Shown: positions 10,336-22,467, counted from the stretch's first letter. The stretch is 64,000 bases of DNA from Musa acuminata AAA Group (GCF_036884655.1 NC_088345.1:29040001-29104000); one strand, 5' to 3'. Numbers and translations are program-made. Notes: a model not told the origin generated them from the letters alone.

Positions 10336-10785
10336 AACCTCCGCTACCTTCGACAAACTTAAGGCAACCATGACGACGACGCCGGTGCTAACACTACCAG
10401 ATTTCAACTGACCCTTTATTATTGAGGCTGATGCATCTAGAGTCAGAATTGGAGCCATTCTCATGAAAGATGGTCGACCACTCGCATACACTAGCAAGAC
10501 ATTATCTCCCTCCCATCAAAATAAGTCAACATATGATAAGGAGATGCTCACCATTGTGCACGCAACAACGAGGTGGAGACCCTACTTGATTGGTTGACGA
10601 TTTCAAATTAAAACCGACCATAAAAGCCTCAAGTACTTTTTAGAGCAAAAGATATCATCCCCTGAGTAGCAAAAATGGGTAACAAAACTTCTTAGATTTG
10701 ATTATGAAATAACTTACAAAAACGGGAAAGAGAATGTTGTTGCAGATGCGCTTTCGCAGCTACTCGAGCAAGCTAAAGTTTAGGT
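10336..10785 (+). pseudogene. RNase H domain (Chr-1)
   Basis: The readable frame gives FIIEADASRVRIGAIL, GRPLAYTSKTLSPSHQNKST, YDKEMLTIVHA, KTDHKSLKYFLEQKI and NVVADALSQ, the ordered RNase H motifs of gypsy elements. Stops at about 10410, 10597 and 10667 and the broken link to RT make it nonfunctional. Confidence 0.8.
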
Positions 10786-11312
10786 CGCTTCACTTTTGAC
10801 TAGCGACTTCCTTGAGGATATTAAGATGGAATGGCAGGAAGATTCAGAGACTAGTAAGATTATAAAAAAATTGGAGGAAGCACCAAGCTCCGTGGCTCAT
10901 TACAATTGGAACTCAAAAGAATTACACTATAAGGGATGCATTATGCTTGTGACAAATTCTACTTGCATCTTCATAAGCAGATTTTGGATAAAGTTATTCC
11001 ATATGTAGGGTATTAAATTGAAAAGAAGTACGACATATCACCCACAAACCGATGGCCAGACGAAAGTTGTAAATAGGTGCTTGCAGACAGCCCAAAGCCA
11101 CCCACCAAATAAGACTACCCAAGGAGAACTCCAAACCCAGCCAAGTGCCATTATTGATCGACGGATCGTGACTCGATGACGACGACCCACTAATGAAATG
11201 CTAATACAATGGGCAAACCTACAAATAGAAGATGCCACTTGGGAGAACTATGATGACTTGAAGATCAAATTTCTAGAATTCATGAATCATCAGCCTCGAG
11301 GACAAGGTTGAT
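10786..11312 (+). pseudogene. integrase remnant and chromodomain-like tail (Chr-1)
   Basis: A short N-terminal piece (10796-11008) is followed directly by the end of the integrase core, [20 protein letters not shown]. Most of the core, including both catalytic Asp, is deleted. The position that carries the catalytic Glu in gypsy integrases (QTEVVN) reads Lys. The tail LIQWANLQIEDATWENYDDL (about 11200-11260) has the W..W aromatic pattern of a degenerate chromodomain, which supports chromovirus placement. Confidence 0.75.
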
Positions 11313-11314
11313 TT

Positions 11315-11328
11315 GAAGAGGGCGGGTC
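11315..11328 (+). other. polypurine tract of Chr-1
   Basis: The purine-rich run GAAGAGGGCGGGTC abuts the 3' LTR start. Confidence 0.6.
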
Positions 11329-11722
11329 TGTTAGGACTCTAGCTTGGAGAGTCCTAATTGAGAGGGACATTCATGTAAAACCTACCTAAGCCGACCCCTA
11401 TTAAAGAGGTGAAGAGGTTGGCTAGGGTTAGGAGATTGTTTCTTAGTGAAGAATAAGGAATTGTAAAGAAATAGGAATCTTGAGTAGGAGTCCTATTAGG
11501 AGTTGGATAGAAGTAGGAGTCTTGAGTAGGAGTCCTATTAGGAGTTAGGGTTTAGAAGCCCTATAAATAGTCATGTATTCCTCCTCTTTTCACAAGCAAT
11601 AAATGAATCTTTTCTATAGTCTTTGAGCAGCAACTTGGAGGGAGGAACCCCTATAGAGTTCCAAGGAGGCCGATCCCCTAAAGAGATCAACCCCATGTTT
11701 AGAATCTGCAAGGGTTCTAACA
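11329..11722 (+). repeat. 3' LTR of Chr-1
   Basis: This copy matches 6415-6806 with scattered substitutions and a small difference in the GAGTAGGAGTCC repeat zone. Its TATA box is at 11562-11569. Confidence 0.9.
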
Positions 11723-12046
11723 TATACATTTGCTAGTTGATTCTATATTGCAAAAATCAATTATGTGAATCCAAAACTCAATATAACATATGTTTATTAA
11801 GTCCGAAAGAGAATAATGTAGAGAGAAAATCCAATTGTTAGGATCAAGAAGATCCGAAAATGAAATTTAACACTTTCATGCATTCAGACAAAAATGATAA
11901 AACATGATTATCATTGAAATTTTTGTATTCAAAATACATAATTTTCAACATGTAATTAAGGCATGTAATTGTGTAAAATCATCATGGCAATTAATTGATT
12001 TGATTATTAAATCAAAAAAAAGATCCGAAAAATAATCTTAACAAGT
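11723..12046 (-). other. 3' noncoding region of Sir-2, second part
   Basis: AT-rich continuation of 5419-6414 after Chr-1. It contains the phrase GATCCGAAAATAATTTAACA-like twice (about 11841-11880 and 12021-12060), a short direct repeat next to the end of pol. I see no gene in it. Confidence 0.65.
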
Positions 12047-15000
12047 TTATGCATTCAGACATATTAACATTCCTAGTTCTCTTCTAATGAAATCAAATTG
12101 TTCTTCACTTAGAGGTTTTGTAAAAATATCAGCTAGTTGATGCTTAGTATCAATGAACTCTATGATTACATCATGATTAGTGACATGATCTCGTATAAAG
12201 TGATGTCTAATATCAATATGTTTTGTTTTTGAGTGTTGAATGAGATTCTTTGTTAAACATATTGCACTTGTGTTATCACATTTAATGGGAATGTTTTTAA
12301 GATGGACTTTATAGTCTTCCAAGGTATTTTTCATCCACACAACTTGTGTACAACATGTACTAGCTGCAATATACTAAGCTTCGGTTGTTGATAGTGCAAC
12401 CGAGTTTTATTTCTTAGATGACCAGGAAATAAAGGAATGTCCCAAAAATTAACATGTTCCTGATGTGCTTTTTCTATCTAGTCTACACCCAACAAAATCC
12501 GCATCAGCATAAGTAATTAACTGAAAATTTTTGGATTTTGGATACCATAATCCTAGATTTGTGGTACCTTTAAGATATCTAAGTATTTTTTTAACCGCTT
12601 TGAGATGAGATATCTTAGGGTTCGATTGAAACCTAACACAAAGTCCTACACTGAACATGATATCTGGTCTAGTTGTAGTGAGGTAAAGTAAATTACCTAT
12701 CATACTACTATAAGTTTTTTGATCGAAGCTTTCTCCACTTTCATCAACTTCTAACTTAGTGGAGGTGCTCATAGGAGTGTTAATATCTTTTGAACTATCC
12801 ATATTAAATCTCTTTAGCAGATATAAAGCATATTTAGTTTGACAAATAAAGATGCCATTGCTTAGTTGCTTAATTTGTAAGCCTAAGAAAAAGGTTAATT
12901 CTCCCATCAAACTCATTTCAAATACGAGACTCATGGTTTTAGCAAAAGATTCACAAAGAGATTCATTCGTAGAACCGAAGATAATATCATAAACATAAAT
13001 CTGAACAATGAGAAAATTATTTTCAAAATTCTTGATAAACAATATAGTATCGACCTTACCTTTTGTGAAATTATTTTCAATAAGGAAAGTACTAAGTGTA
13101 TCATACCAAGCCCTTGGGGATTGTTTTAAACCATAGAGAGCTTTCGTTAATTTAAATACATGATTAGAGAGGCTATTATTTTCAAATCCGGGAGATTGTT
13201 CAACATAAACTTCTTCAAAAATAAAGCCATTAAGAAAAGCGCTTTTAACATCCATTTGAAACAACTTAAAATTATTATTACTAGCATAGGCAAGGAGCAT
13301 CCTTATGGCTTCTAATCTAGCCATAGGAGCGAAAGTTTCTTCGTAATCGATACCTTCTTCTTGGTTAAAACCTTTGGCCACTAATCTAGCCTTGTTTCTA
13401 ACCACGATACCATATTCATCTTGCTTGTTTCTAAAGACCCATTTAGTACCAATAACTAAATGGTCATTTGGCCTAGGAACAAGCTTCCACACCTCATTTC
13501 TCTCAAATTGATTTAACTCATCTTGCATTGCGATAATCCATGAATCATCTTTCATGGCTTCGTCAATACATTTAGGTTCAATTTGGGAGAGAAAAGCGGC
13601 ATTGGCATAGAAATTTTTAAGAGAAGAACATGTTTGAACCCCCTTCGATGTGTCTCCTAGGATTAGCTCCTTAGGATGAGCATCTACATACTTCCAATCC
13701 TTGGGTAAGGATGTTTCGGAAGTGGATGCATATAAGTTGCTAGTTGGAGAAGGGGTTTCATTTAAATGTAAAGAATCAAAATTAACATCATCATCAAAAT
13801 CATTTTTCTTGATTTCAAAAATCTCATTTAAAACAACATGAATGGATTATTCTATAATTAAAGTTCTTTTATTGAAGATACGAAAAGCATTAGAAACTAA
13901 AGAATAACTAAGAAAAATTCTTTCATCGGATTTAGCATCAAATTTTCCTAAGACATCTTTTTCATTCAAGATAAAACATTTATACCCAAAAACTTTAAAA
14001 CATGAAACATTGGGTTTTTTATTGTTCCACAACTCATACGGAGTTTTGCTGAGTAAGTGTCTTACTAGAACTCTATTCAAAATATAGCATGTAGTGTTTA
14101 CGGCTTCGGCCCAAAAATATTTGGGTAGGCTATGTTCATTCAACATGGTTCGTGTTATTTCTTGTAAATTTTTATTCTTTCTTTCTACTACTCCATTTTG
14201 TTGAGGATTTCTTGGAGTAGAGAAGTTGTGGTTGTATCCATTAGATTCACAAAATTCTTGAAAATCACGGTTTTGAAATTCCCACTATGATCACTTCGAA
14301 TTGATGAAATCATAAAATCCTTTTCATTTTGAACAAGTTTACAAAACTTGGTGAAATATCTAAAGCATTCATTTTGTGTTTCAAGAAATAAGTCCATATG
14401 TATCTACTATAGTAATCTACAATGATGAAGGCGTATTTGCTACCTCCTAGGCTTGATGTAGAGATTGGTCTGAACAAGTCTATATGGATCAATTGTAAGG
14501 GCCTAGAGGTGCTTATTTGATTCGTGCTTATTTGATTCTTAGATTTGAAACTACCCTTAATTTGTTTTCCTAATTGATAAGCATCACACACATTATCTTT
14601 GATAAACTTGATATGAGGAATTTCTCGTACAAGTTCGTTGGATGATATTTGAGTGATTAGTTTCATGCTAGAATGACCTAATCTCCTATGCCAAAGCCAA
14701 GCCTCCTCATTCAAAACCGAGAAACACATTTCATTGCAAAGATCATTGATGTCAATGGTGTATATGTTATTCTGTTTTAATGCAATCATAGATATGTTTT
14801 TGTGTGGTTTTTCAATGATGCAAGCATTAGATTCGAATTTAACGATATATCCTTTATCACATAATTGACTAATGCTCAAGAGGTTATGTTTTAAACCATC
14901 AACTAACAAAACATCTTTAATAAAGAAGTTGAATTTGTTACCTATGGTTCCTTTGCCAATGATTTTACCCTTGTTGTTGTCTTCGAAGGTGATTTAGCCT

Positions 15001-15110
15001 TCGTCTATGCTAGTGAGCTTAGAGAATTGAGATGGATCTCCGGTCATATGCCTTGAGCATCCACTATCAAGGTACCATCTCTTGCTCCTAGCTTGTGATA
15101 GTGTATGTCT
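12047..15110 (-). pseudogene. Sirevirus pol: protease, integrase, RT, RNase H (Sir-2)
   Basis: Reading the minus strand: protease with LDSG near 15040-15075; pre-integrase motif WLWHRRLGHSSMKL (about 14710) with its second Cys pair damaged (CDAYQ); integrase start IHIDLFRP (about 14480) and SDHSGNF (about 14290), where the core is frameshifted; RT with [41 protein letters not shown] and [11 protein letters not shown]; then RNase H ending TKHIDIRHHFIRDH, KHQLADIFTKPL and RRELGML. The RT active-site box reads YVYD where related copies read YVDD, so one catalytic Asp is lost. The longest open segment is 12449-13555; other breaks lie near 12400, 13556-13846, 14147-14190 and 14300. Confidence 0.9.
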
Positions 15111-16275
15111 CTACAAGAAAGGATAATTTTTAGGTACCCATTTACTTTTGGGTGCCTCAAACATGGATCTATATTGTTTATTATATTCCATAGAGTTTAT
15201 CATGGTTCCTTTAGGAACCCAAATCAGTTTGTTCGGGCTAATTTTCTTGAATGGACAATGATACGTTTTATGTCCATGTTTACAACAAAAGTTACAATTG
15301 CTTTGGGGCCGAACAAGTAAGATACGGCCTTTTATGAAGGTGGTTGGATTTTGGTGAGGACTTCTCATAAATCCGATTCTACTTCTTTTGGGAACATGAC
15401 CCTTATTTGTAAGGATCATGTTTAAAGACTTGCTACCAACCTCAAATTTCTTCAAGGTGTCCTTAAGTAGCAAGTTCTCTTTTTGGAGAGTTTCTATCTC
15501 ATGGCATTTTATACATGGAACTAAACTATCATGATATTCAGTTTTTAATTTATCAAAATTACTAATAAAACTATCATGCTCCATTTTTAACATTTTATAT
15601 TTTCTACTAATTGTTTTGCATTAATCAAATAAGTCATGGAAGGCATTTAATAATTCATCAAATGATAAATCTGCATCAATTTAATTTGTTACCTCCTCTC
15701 CGATGGCCATTAAGGCATAATGAGCAACTTGCTCGTTGTTGGACTCCTCTTCTTCGGATGCGCTCAAGTCATCCCACATTGCTTTGAGCGCCTTCTTCTT
15801 TGATGTTCTCTTCTTGGCTTGGGGACAATCACTTTTGTAGTGTCTCGGTTTTTTGCACTCGTAGCAAATAACTTGGTCCTTTTTAGGTTCAAATTTATTT
15901 TTTGTGTCATTTTTAAACTTATTTTTCTTAATGAATTTTTTAAATTTCCTTATTAGAAGTGCCAAGTCATTGTCACAGTCCTCATCACTTGAGTTTTCTC
16001 TCAAGTGGTCATTTAAAGTTCTAAGTGCCATATCATTCCTGTTCTTTGGAAGGATGTCTTCTTGCTCTTCATGAGCCTTACAAGTCATTTCATAGGTCAT
16101 TAATGACCCGATTAGTTTTTGAAGAGGGAAGTTGTTTAAATCTTTAGCCTCTTGAATAGCAGTGACTTTAGGGTCCCAACTCTTAGGAAGGGATCTTAGA
16201 ATCTTATTTACGAGCTCAAAATCTAAAAAACTTTTGCCGAGTCCTTTTAGACCATTGACGACATCCGTGAAACAG
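15111..16275 (-). pseudogene. Sirevirus gag with zinc knuckle, 5'-truncated (Sir-2)
   Basis: This gag segment has SLMTYEMTCKAHEEQ, an acidic linker, a lysine-rich segment and the CCHC-type knuckle CYECKKPRHYKSDC near 15850. The coiled second half (LKTEYHDSLVPCIKCHEIETLQ) and a second Cys/His cluster CNFCCKHGHKTYHC (near 15260) follow. The region before the GLGKSF block is deleted; at about 16275 the gene is fused through about 10 filler bases to LTR sequence. A stop near 15678 splits it. A TAG at its end (codon after PFL) lies at the same point as a TAA in Sir-4. Confidence 0.85.
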
Positions 16276-16285
16276 GTTGTCTTCT

Positions 16286-16834
16286 AAGCATATATGGAGG
16301 TTTGTAGTAAGGTAAGTAGCAAAAAGAAATGCAAACCAGAGGGCACCGTAATTTTAGAGTGGTTCGGTCAATCTTGACCTACATCCACTTTTGGCTTCCT
16401 CCTCCAACGATGTCACCAACTTCCACCAGAGGCCTTCCTTCAAAAGGTGAAGGCCAACCACCATTTTATACTTTCACTCCTTTTGACGGGCTTAGAAGAC
16501 AACCCTTACAAACTTTTCTCTCCTCTCTTGAAAGATCAAAACTTGGAAGAAAAGAGGGAGGAGAACTTCTAGCCTTTACAACACTTTTGAGCTCTAAAAA
16601 TCATAGAGTAATATTGGATTTTCAGTGCCCTTTCAAGCAGGAAAGGGTGGGGTATATATAGGCCCCAAACTGGTTTGAATTTGGAGCTCAAAAATGTCTT
16701 TTCCCGGATTTTCGGGGTCCTGGCGGTACTACCTCTTGACTAGGGCAGTACAACCGCTTGACAGAGCTCGGAGACCGCCTAGTCTCGCTCGGAGACTGAG
16801 CCCAGGTGGTGCCATCGCCTGACCTGGGCGGTTG
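16286..16834 (-). repeat. 5' LTR of Sir-2, U5 side (truncated)
   Basis: The match to the 3' LTR starts at the point equivalent to about 4226, so roughly 180 bases of U5 together with the primer-binding site are lost. It includes the TATA box at 16653-16660 and part of the GGCGGT palindrome array. Tek-1 interrupts it after GGTTG (16830-16834). Confidence 0.85.
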
Positions 16835-17029
16835 TATAATATCCCTCACTTTTGAAAATTTATTAATAAGGATTTATATGTAAATTGGAGGACCTATATG
16901 TAAATATAGAAATTTCAAGGACTAAACTGTTAAGTTGCAAAAAGAAAAAAATAAAGAAAACCAAAAATTTCGGTTTTATCCCACCGCCTCCCACATTCTC
17001 TATTCCCGAAACAGAGAGACGAGTTGTGG

Positions 17030-18570
17030 GGCATGGGGAGAAGAAGAAGAGAAGTAGAGGGAGACGAGAAGAATAGAAGAAGAAGAGGCAGAAAAGAAGA
17101 AAAGAAGAAGAAGAGAGGGAAGAGGGAGAGGGAAGAGAGATAGCTGCAGAAGCTAGGGCTGCAGCACCACTGTTTTGTGTAGGAGGAAACATAGGAGTTC
17201 ATGTGTGGGGCGTCGGGGAGGAGAAGGGAAGAAAGGAGAAGAAGAGAAGCAGAAGAAGAAGAAGAAGAAGAAGAAGAAGAAGAAGAAGAAGAAGAAAAGA
17301 GGAGGTGGCTGCGGCAAGGGCTGCAGCGAGGAGCTGTGGGGCATTGGGGAGGAGAAAGGAAGAAGAGGAGAAGAAGAAAAGAAGAAGAAGAGGGAAAAGA
17401 AGAGAGGAGGAAGAAGAGGGAGAAGAGAAGAATAGAAGAAGAAGAAAAAGAGAGGGAAGTGGGAGAGGAGCGAGAGGTGGCAGCAGCTAGGGCTGCAGCA
17501 TCTCTGTTTCCTGCAGGTGGAAACAGAGGAGAGGTGTGGGGCGTTTGAAGAGGAAAAGAAGAAGAAGAGGAAGAGAAGAAGAAGAGGTTGTGATACCTAT
17601 GTTTCCTGCAGAGGAAACAAAGGAGAGGGTGTGTGTGACGCCGGGGAGGAGGAAGAGAAGAAGAAGAGGAAGCAGGAGAAGAGGTTGTGATACCTCTGTT
17701 TCCTGCAGAGGAAACAGAGGAGAGGGTGTGTGTGACGCTGGGAAGGAGGAGGGAAGAGGAAGAGGAGAAGAAGAAGAGAAGGGAAAGGAGGAGCTGCGAC
17801 TGTGGCAGTGACAGTTGTAGCTGGAAGAGAAGGAGAGGAAGAGATGGTGAGGAAGAAGAGAAGAAGAAGAAAGGAAGGAGAAGGAAGAGGAGAAGGGAAA
17901 GAAGCAGCTGCGGCTGTGGCAGGGAAAGAGGAAGAGGAAGGAAGAAGGGAAGGAGAGGAAGAAGAGAAGGGGAAGAAGGGGCTGCGGCTACGGCGATGGC
18001 AGCTGCAGTTGGAAGAGAAGAAGGAGAGGAAGATGAGCAGGGGAGGAAGAAGAGGCTGCGACCGTGTCTGAGGCTGCGACTGCAGCACTGCAGCTAGGAA
18101 AGAAGAGAAGGACAGGAAGAAGAATAGAAAGGAAAAGGGAAGAAGAGAGGAAGAGAAGGGGAGGCAGCTGCGGCAGTGGCAGCTGCAATTGGAAGAGAAG
18201 GAGAGGAAACAGAACAGGGGAGGAAGAAGAGGCTGCGGCTATGGTGGCTGCGGTCGTGGCTGCGACTACAGCTACGGCTGCGACGTTGGCTGCGGTAGCT
18301 GCGGCAGCGGTGGTGGTTGCAGCAGCTGCTTTTGGGAAAGAGAAAGAAAGGAAAGGGAAAAAAAAAAAGGGGCTATGGTCATGATTACGACTACGGTGGT
18401 GGCGGCTGCGTCTGCTGTAGCTATGTTTGGGAAAGAAAAAGTAGGAACGAGAGAAGGGAGGAAGGAAGGTAGTGCGGTAGAAGGGGCAGCGACTGTGGCA
18501 GCGACAGCGGCAGTGGTTGTGGCAGCTGCGTTTGGGAAAGAAAAAGAAGGAATGAGAGTAAGAGAAAGCA
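17030..18570 (+). repeat. long purine-rich microsatellite block in LTR
   Basis: About 1.5 kb of G+A-rich strand with (GAA)n at 17240-17298 and many GGAGAAGAA variants is broken by GCAGCTGCGGC islands. It also carries a tandem unit of about 95 bases with a 12-base-arm inverted repeat (best at 17693-17720). All six frames look open because of composition, but there is no gene. Confidence 0.85.
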
Positions 18571-18764
18571 GGTGACTGTGCCTCGATGTTCGACACGTGG
18601 TGTAGTTGCGAAGAAAGAAAGACAACGAGTGCACAAAATGAAACAAAGAGGGGACGGAGGAAAAGTAGAAAAAGGATTCGAGCGTACACCTTCTTCGAAT
18701 CTTTGGATCAAAACCTTCAAAAGTCAAGTTTCCCGATCGATTCTCCTATAATTGCTCTAAATTT

Positions 18765-18935
18765 TCTATTGCAAGTGTTTCGATCCTTTCTATTGCAAAT
18801 GTTTCTATCCTTTCTATTGCAAGAGTTATCTTTCCTAAGGCAAGTGTTCCGATCCTTCCTATTGCAAGCTTTCAATTCTTTCCTATTGCAAGCTTTCAAT
18901 TCTTTCCTATTGCAAGTGTCCCGATCTTTCCTTAC
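18765..18935 (+). repeat. tandem repeat of about 25 bases (CTATTGCAAGTGTTTCGATC)
   Basis: Six to seven copies of TTCCTATTGCAAGxxTTCxAT-like units follow each other. The 3' LTR (24510-24650) has fewer units, so copy number changed after insertion or between template copies. Confidence 0.7.
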
Positions 18936-20004
18936 TGTAATTTTATCTCTACATTTGCTTTGAATATGAGGAACTTTGAATTGTTCGAGCCTTGCATTTG
19001 ATATATCTCCTATTTAGACATAACGATTCGAATCTCTGTAACTTTTGAGATTCTGATCTTTCGACCTTGTTATGGTTATAACTTCATGTATTGATCTCTG
19101 ATTTAGACAAAACTTATTTGATCAGAATATAGACTCATAAACCTTTCTTTTGATAGCTTATTTTAGGAATTCAGAGTAAGGTTGCCTGCCCATTTTTCTG
19201 TTGAAACTGACCCTATGAATTCTATAAAATTGAGATTTGTTCTTTGATCTTGGGTTACTAAATCTATTGTAACACTTTGTTGGAAACTTCGATTCATACG
19301 AGACTTGTTTTATCTGAAAATAGATTGAAATATCTTTCCACAATAGCTTTCTTGAGTATATTGGAGCACGATTGATTGTTTGAATCATTTATTCAATGTA
19401 CCTTTTGAATTCTGCCAGAAATCGAGCTTTGGTCGATTTCGTATATTCTGGTTTCATTCATTTGGAAATTGATATCTTTTAGCTTTCTTATTCAATTGAG
19501 CTTTATATTACTGCTTTGAATTCTTATATGCTCTTGTCCTACATGTATTTGGATACCTAAATCTGTTATGTAAACTTCATGTTTGTATCGTAATGTTTCA
19601 TAAAGGCACATGTACATTTCGTTGTTTCGCATGTGCTTCCAATATGTCCCAATTTATTGTTCATAGTACCCTTTTGTACTCTAGTGTTTGTGGGATTATT
19701 TGGACCTTTGCCAGAAATGGTAAAGGGTATGTGCTTAGAGCCTGCGATGCTCTATATTATGTTTGGTGGTCATTCAGCAATGGATAGACCATATTATGTT
19801 TGGAATCCCACTTCACCTTCTATCTGTTTGATATGAAATTCAGAGCTGACCTAGCACTTGGGTAGGGTGAGAGGGCTCGAGTAGGAAAGGGCTACCCGTG
19901 GATGGAGTCGAGAACTCATCACGGCATGGAGCCACCATTGAGTTAAACCTCACATGCACTATGCTAGGGTACGACATCTGAGCTTCTGTTTCGTATTTTG
20001 TATT

Positions 20005-20140
20005 GATATGCTCCAAAATGTTTCCTATGCCATTGATATACTTCAAAATGCTTCACATACCATTGATATGTTCCGAAATGTTCCATTTGTTATTGATATG
20101 CTCCGGAACATCTCGTACGCTATTGATATGCTCCAATTAC
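20005..20140 (+). repeat. tandem repeat of about 30 bases (ATTGATATGCTCCAAAATGT)
   Basis: Five imperfect copies built on ATTGATATGCTCC(A/G)(A/G)AA are present. The same five are at 25725-25860 in the 3' LTR. Confidence 0.7.
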
Positions 20141-20841
20141 TCTATGCTCCATTTATTATGAACCAAATATGTTACGAATGAAATGACATTTGCGATTCTG
20201 TATCTAATGAGATGATATCCTTGAATCTCTTGGATTCTGTCTTGCATTGTGATATCTTGTTTATTTAAAACTGTCCCTTCTCGTGCTATATATGCTTTGT
20301 TACTTGCTGAGTTGTTTTTAGCTCATTCCGTTGTTATATAAATCTTTCAGGTCAGCTTGTCACTCTTTGAGATGTTCGAATTGGGCTGAGGCAGTGGAGA
20401 GCTATTCTGAATTATGGGCAAGTCTTGTTGGTTATTATGTTATTGTTGTATAAGCATATTTTGTGTGTAATGAAATGTTGTCAATGAACCGAAATGGATA
20501 TACCTTGTAAAAGTGTTAGAAGATCTCTCTTATTTGGAATTTCGGAATGTTAAGTCTAGTTTATGATGATATGAACTTGTGGCAAATGGTTGGAGTTCTG
20601 ATTGTATAAATTACTTAGCTTGTGGATTTATAAATGTTGTTCATGTTTGTTAAGTTAGCTTGGGTTATCATAAATGTGAATTATCGAGTGATGTGATATA
20701 TGATTATAAACTGTATAGGTTTTATAGATATGAATTTGATATAATGTTTTTCAGTGTCCTCAAATGTTAGTTTGGATCCTGGATTGGTTTGCGTTGAAAA
20801 AATTTTAATATCATGGATATTTTTGAGGGGCGTGACAGAGG

Positions 20842-20853
20842 TGGTATCAGAGC
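20842..20853 (+). other. primer-binding site of Tek-1
   Basis: TGGTATCAGAGC lies four bases after the LTR end and is complementary to the initiator-Met tRNA 3' end, the usual primer of plant LTR elements. Confidence 0.85.
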
Positions 20854-22467
20854 ATGGTTTGAGGATCACTGAAATATTTGATATGTTGACGTGCACAATA
20901 TATTGAGGTCTAGTGAACTTTAATGATTGGTGGAAATTTTCTTTGATGCATTTTAGGAATCTAGGATAATGAGGACATTTGGGTCCTCCTATTTTATTTG
21001 TTTCTGATTAATTAAGGTGGATGAAAGGGTTGATCGAGGATACTAAATCAGAGTAGCGCAATGAAAGCATGGTGGACCTAATTTTATTGGTGGTAGAAAA
21101 ATGGATGATGCAAACGGAGAAGATATATGATGTACAAAATTGTTCTGATGATCAAAAGATTTCTTTTGCCATCTTATATCGGAAGTAAAGACTTATTATT
21201 AATGTGAACAATGAAAAGAATTTCTGGAGATCAAGACAAGAATAGCTAGGATAAGTTTACAAATAAAAATATGATTGGAAATGAATCAGAAAGTGATAAC
21301 AAGAGGGTCAAGACATTTCGATTTGAAAAGGAAAGTCACCACAAAAGACTCAATCATGTGTGAATTACAAGTTAAATTATGAAACAAATTTGTGTTTTCG
21401 GGTGACTGGAGTCTATTGTGCTTGTGGAAAGTTGGATCATAAAATAAAAGACTACCCTTTGAAAAAGAAGAAAGAGTCACTGCCTCTTAAATCCTTAGCC
21501 CATGTCAGAGTGTATGCTATCACTGATTATGATTCTAAAGCTTTTGAATCAGTGGACAAAGGTATTATGCATGTTTATGAAAGAATGCAAATATTTGTTT
21601 GACCATGGGTCCGGGACGTCTACGATTTGATTCATAATATTTTGCTTATCACTTGGGTATTCAACCTAGACCACTGCATTATGTGCTATAGGTAAATACA
21701 ATCATTGGAGATTCTTTGATAACGAACTTGAATCTGGTCCTCTTGTCTGATTTTATTGGAGAACTTGAACTTTTTGCTGATTTAGTTCTCCTAGAGATTT
21801 GAAGTTTTGATATTATACTTGGTATGGATTGTCTATCTTCTTATCATACTAGTATGGATTGTTATATAACAAATGATCACTTTTTGCATATTTGATCAAT
21901 CGATCTTTTATTTTGAGAGTATTGGACATGATTTATCTCCTTGCCTAATGTATCCCAGGATGACTTGCTTGGATTACATCCAAACGTGACTTTGCTTTTA
22001 ATTTGGTCTTTGGGACAATCCCAATATCTAAGCCTCTCTACAGAATGATATCAATTGAGTAAGTGGAATTAAAAAAGCAACTACAAGGACTGTTAAATAA
22101 GGATTTTATTCGGCTTAATATTTTATCATGGGGTGCTCCGGTATTAGTTAAAAAGATGGATGGAACATTGAGGCTTTATATTGATTATAGATAGTTGAAT
22201 CAGGTGACCATAAAAAAATGAGTATTCTCTAAAGTGACGACTTGTTTGATTAACTATAGGGTGCACAAGTATTTTCAAAGATTGATTGAAGGTCGGGTAA
22301 CCATCGATTGAGGATCAAGGAGGAGAATATTTCGGTCACTCTTGGATAATTGTGTAATTGTATTGTATTGATGAAACTATTTGAGAGTAGAAGGAGGAAA
22401 TAAAGAAATCATAATCCTCATCTTTTCATCGATTGAGCTATGACCAATTTAGATGACTAAATTTTCT
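20854..22467 (+). pseudogene. gag-protease-RT remnant (Tek-1)
   Basis: Fragments appear in chromovirus order: a Gag trace near 21060-21190 (GGPNFIGG, then DDQKISFA); a zinc-knuckle trace near 21415-21455 (CACGKLDHKIKDYP, with the last Cys replaced by Tyr); protease near 21510-21860 with RVYAITDYDSKAF and DIILGMDCLSSYH; and the RT start near 22060-22215 with [32 protein letters not shown]. Frames are broken in every part. After the RT start the element jumps to about 250 bases of 3' untranslated sequence, so all remaining enzymes are deleted. Confidence 0.8.

Larger units (their letters stand above)
6415..11722 (+). mobile_element. Chr-1, short-LTR Ty3/gypsy chromovirus, defective
   Basis: Two near-identical LTRs (392 and 394 bases) begin TGTTAGGA and end GGTTCTAACA. 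Between them lie a primer-binding site, a 1.25 kb leader, and remnants of gag, protease, reverse transcriptase, RNase H, integrase end and a chromodomain-like tail. The order places it in Ty3/gypsy. The flanking pentamers GATGC (6410-6414) and TATAC (11723-11727) do not match well, so the duplication has decayed or the insertion was atypical. It split the 3' noncoding region of Sir-2. Confidence 0.9.
16835..20837 (+). repeat. 5' LTR of Tek-1
   Basis: Layout: AT-rich start (16835-17030); purine-rich block of GAA/GAG runs with GCAGCTGCGG islands (17030-18570); tandem TATTGCAAG repeats (18765-18935); AT-rich central part; GATATGCTCC tandem repeats (20005-20140); end GGGGCGTGACA. It aligns with 22484-26559 throughout, with differences mainly in repeat copy number. 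Confidence 0.9.

Noticed and set aside
17175..18689. Long ORFs on both strands rich in Glu/Arg/Lys or Ser/Phe/Leu in the Tek-1 5' LTR
   Set aside because: They come from the purine-rich microsatellite block, are open in several frames at once, and recur in the other LTR with different lengths.
18586..18963. 125-codon ORF with repeated FLLQ units
   Set aside because: The peptide repeat only mirrors the TATTGCAAG tandem repeat of the LTR.
20842..20853. Possible tRNA-related sequence TGGTATCAGAGC
   Set aside because: Only the primer-complementary end is present at LTR borders; no tRNA fold is there.
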